A stretch of DNA of 6,100 nucleotides from Chthoniobacterales bacterium. GTDB lineage: Bacteria > Verrucomicrobiota > Verrucomicrobiae > Chthoniobacterales > UBA10450. Below the pieces are notes generated by a model. It saw only the letters and a program-made list of their open reading frames with translations. It ran no database searches and had not been told where the DNA came from. The stretch covers positions 1-6,100 of the forward strand of contig QHBL01000191.1 of NCBI GenBank assembly GCA_003244125.1. The letters run 5' to 3'. Below are positions 5,316 to 6,100 of this stretch, piece by piece. A program made the translations under genes and the position numbers. The stretch's first letter is position 1; every line of letters starts with the position of its first letter.

Positions 5316-6100
5316 TTGCATACTGACGCCGTGTCTCCGAAGCCCAACCTGATTCGCCGGTTCTTCTCCAATCTCGGACCTGGGTTGACCACTGGCGCGG
5401 CGGACGATGATCCCTCTGGTATCGCCACGTATTCCTCCGCGGGAGCCGCCGTTGGCACCCAGTTACTTTGGATGGCTCTCCTCACTTGGCCACTCATGGG
5501 TGCGGTGCAGATGATGTGCGCCCGCGTCGGAATGATGACGGGCAAAGGGCTGGCCGGTGCGTTTCATCACAAATTTCCGAAACCCCTTATTGTGGCTACG
5601 AGCTGTGCGCTTCTCATCGCCAACACCATAAACATTGGCGCAGACCTATCCGGAATGGCCGATGCCGCGGAGATGCTCTCCGGTGTGAGCTCCCACATCT
5701 TCGTAGTCGTATTCGGTGGCGGGATCGCTGTGGCGACGGTGCTATTCCGCTACCATCGGATTGCGAGCATCTTGAAATGGCTCGCACTTACTTTGCTGGC
5801 GTATGTCATCACCGCCTTCCTGGTAAAGTCTGACTGGCACGCTGCTTTGCGCGACACCTTTGTCCCGTCTTTCCCGAAAGGCCGGAGTGGCTGGGCCATA
5901 ATTGTTGCTATCCTCGGCACCACCATCAGTCCTTATTTATTCTACTGGCAGGCATCGCAGGAAGTAGAAGAAGAGAAAGCCATGGGTCGTCGCATGCTCG
6001 TGCAACGACGCAACGCTTCTGGCCGAGAAATTCGTAACCGCAAGCTCGATGTAGGTGTCGGCACCTTCTTTTCGAACCTCGTCATGTATTTCATCATCCT
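5316..6100 (+). CDS. NRAMP-superfamily metal ion transporter with altered metal-site motifs (3' end cut)
   Basis: Inner-membrane transporter of the NRAMP/SLC11 superfamily; 261 residues visible, about helices 1-7 of the usual 11, before the right edge. The N-terminal signature LGPGLTTGAADDDPSGIATYS (20-40) is the NRAMP helix-1 region, with DPSG (32-35) in place of DPGN. Helix 6 reads GTTISPYLFYWQASQEVEEE (201-220), with SPY (205-207) where classical members have MPH. Other hydrophobic spans lie near 48-67, 91-108, 127-144, 153-170 and 193-210. Family knowledge: the helix-1 Asp and Asn and the helix-6 Met bind Mn2+/Fe2+. Here Asp32 is kept, Asn becomes Gly35 and Met becomes Ser205, so transition-metal preference should not be assumed; Mg2+-type or unknown selectivity is possible. 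The acidic-then-basic loop at 216-243 is a trait of this subgroup. The start is TTG 5316, chosen for its GAGG; GTG 5331 is the alternative. It is divergent from the small basic gene. Confidence 0.9.
   Translation, partial: MHTDAVSPKPNLIRRFFSNLGPGLTTGAADDDPSGIATYSSAGAAVGTQLLWMALLTWPLMGAVQMMCARVGMMTGKGLAGAFHHKFPKPLIVATSCALLIANTINIGADLSGMADAAEMLSGVSSHIFVVVFGGGIAVATVLFRYHRIASILKWLALTLLAYVITAFLVKSDWHAALRDTFVPSFPKGRSGWAIIVAILGTTISPYLFYWQASQEVEEEKAMGRRMLVQRRNASGREIRNRKLDVGVGTFFSNLVMYFII

Noticed and set aside
5468..5833. 121-codon plus-strand frame inside the transporter region
   Set aside because: Different frame from the clear NRAMP reading frame; Arg/His/Cys-rich with no motif.
1..6100. CRISPR array, insertion sequence, toxin-antitoxin pair or phage-defence operon
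   Set aside because: No spaced direct repeats, transposase motifs, paired small toxin genes or defence domains are visible on either strand.

Overview
Roughly 55% GC bacterial chromosomal DNA with no phage, transposon, CRISPR or plasmid genes visible. The mix of a large repeat-bearing surface protein, a stearoyl-CoA-type desaturase, a WGxxGxxG-type sorting-motif protein, a PilT/PilU ATPase and a non-classical NRAMP transporter, with almost no Shine-Dalgarno sequences, suggests a soil or freshwater Verrucomicrobiota member (Chthoniobacterales-like). This is a family-resemblance guess; Acidobacteriota is the main alternative.

Layout. (1) 1-890, minus: the interior of a secreted or surface protein with half a fibronectin-III domain followed by tandem ~100-residue Ig-like repeats. 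It runs off the left edge, and its 5' end looks lost: an in-frame stop lies at 915-917 and no signal peptide is encoded. (2) 918-1501: gene-poor DNA with only weak open frames. (3) 1502-2467, minus: membrane fatty-acid desaturase with all three histidine boxes. (4) 2525-2709: divergent intergenic region with three copies of the octamer CGCTCAAA and two hairpins. (5) 2710-3015, plus: short secreted protein with a WGxxGxxG-like C-terminal sorting segment. (6) 3122-3628, plus: two tiny genes separated by two strong stem-loops; the second resembles the C-terminal fold of ribosomal protein L7/L12. (7) 3765-4958, minus: pilus retraction ATPase with PilU-like signatures. (8) 5043-5192, minus: a 49-residue very basic protein. 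(9) 5316-6100, plus, cut by the right edge: NRAMP-superfamily metal transporter with altered metal-site motifs, behind a candidate promoter overlapped by an inverted repeat.

The genes do not form one pathway. Three are membrane or surface functions (desaturase, WGxxGxxG protein, pilus ATPase) but they are in separate, mostly divergent or convergent units. The ATPase stands alone without other pilus genes. I see no convincing new multi-gene system. The points most worth checking are the altered NRAMP metal site, the repeated octamer upstream of the desaturase, the two hairpins flanking the small genes, and the truncated surface-protein gene.
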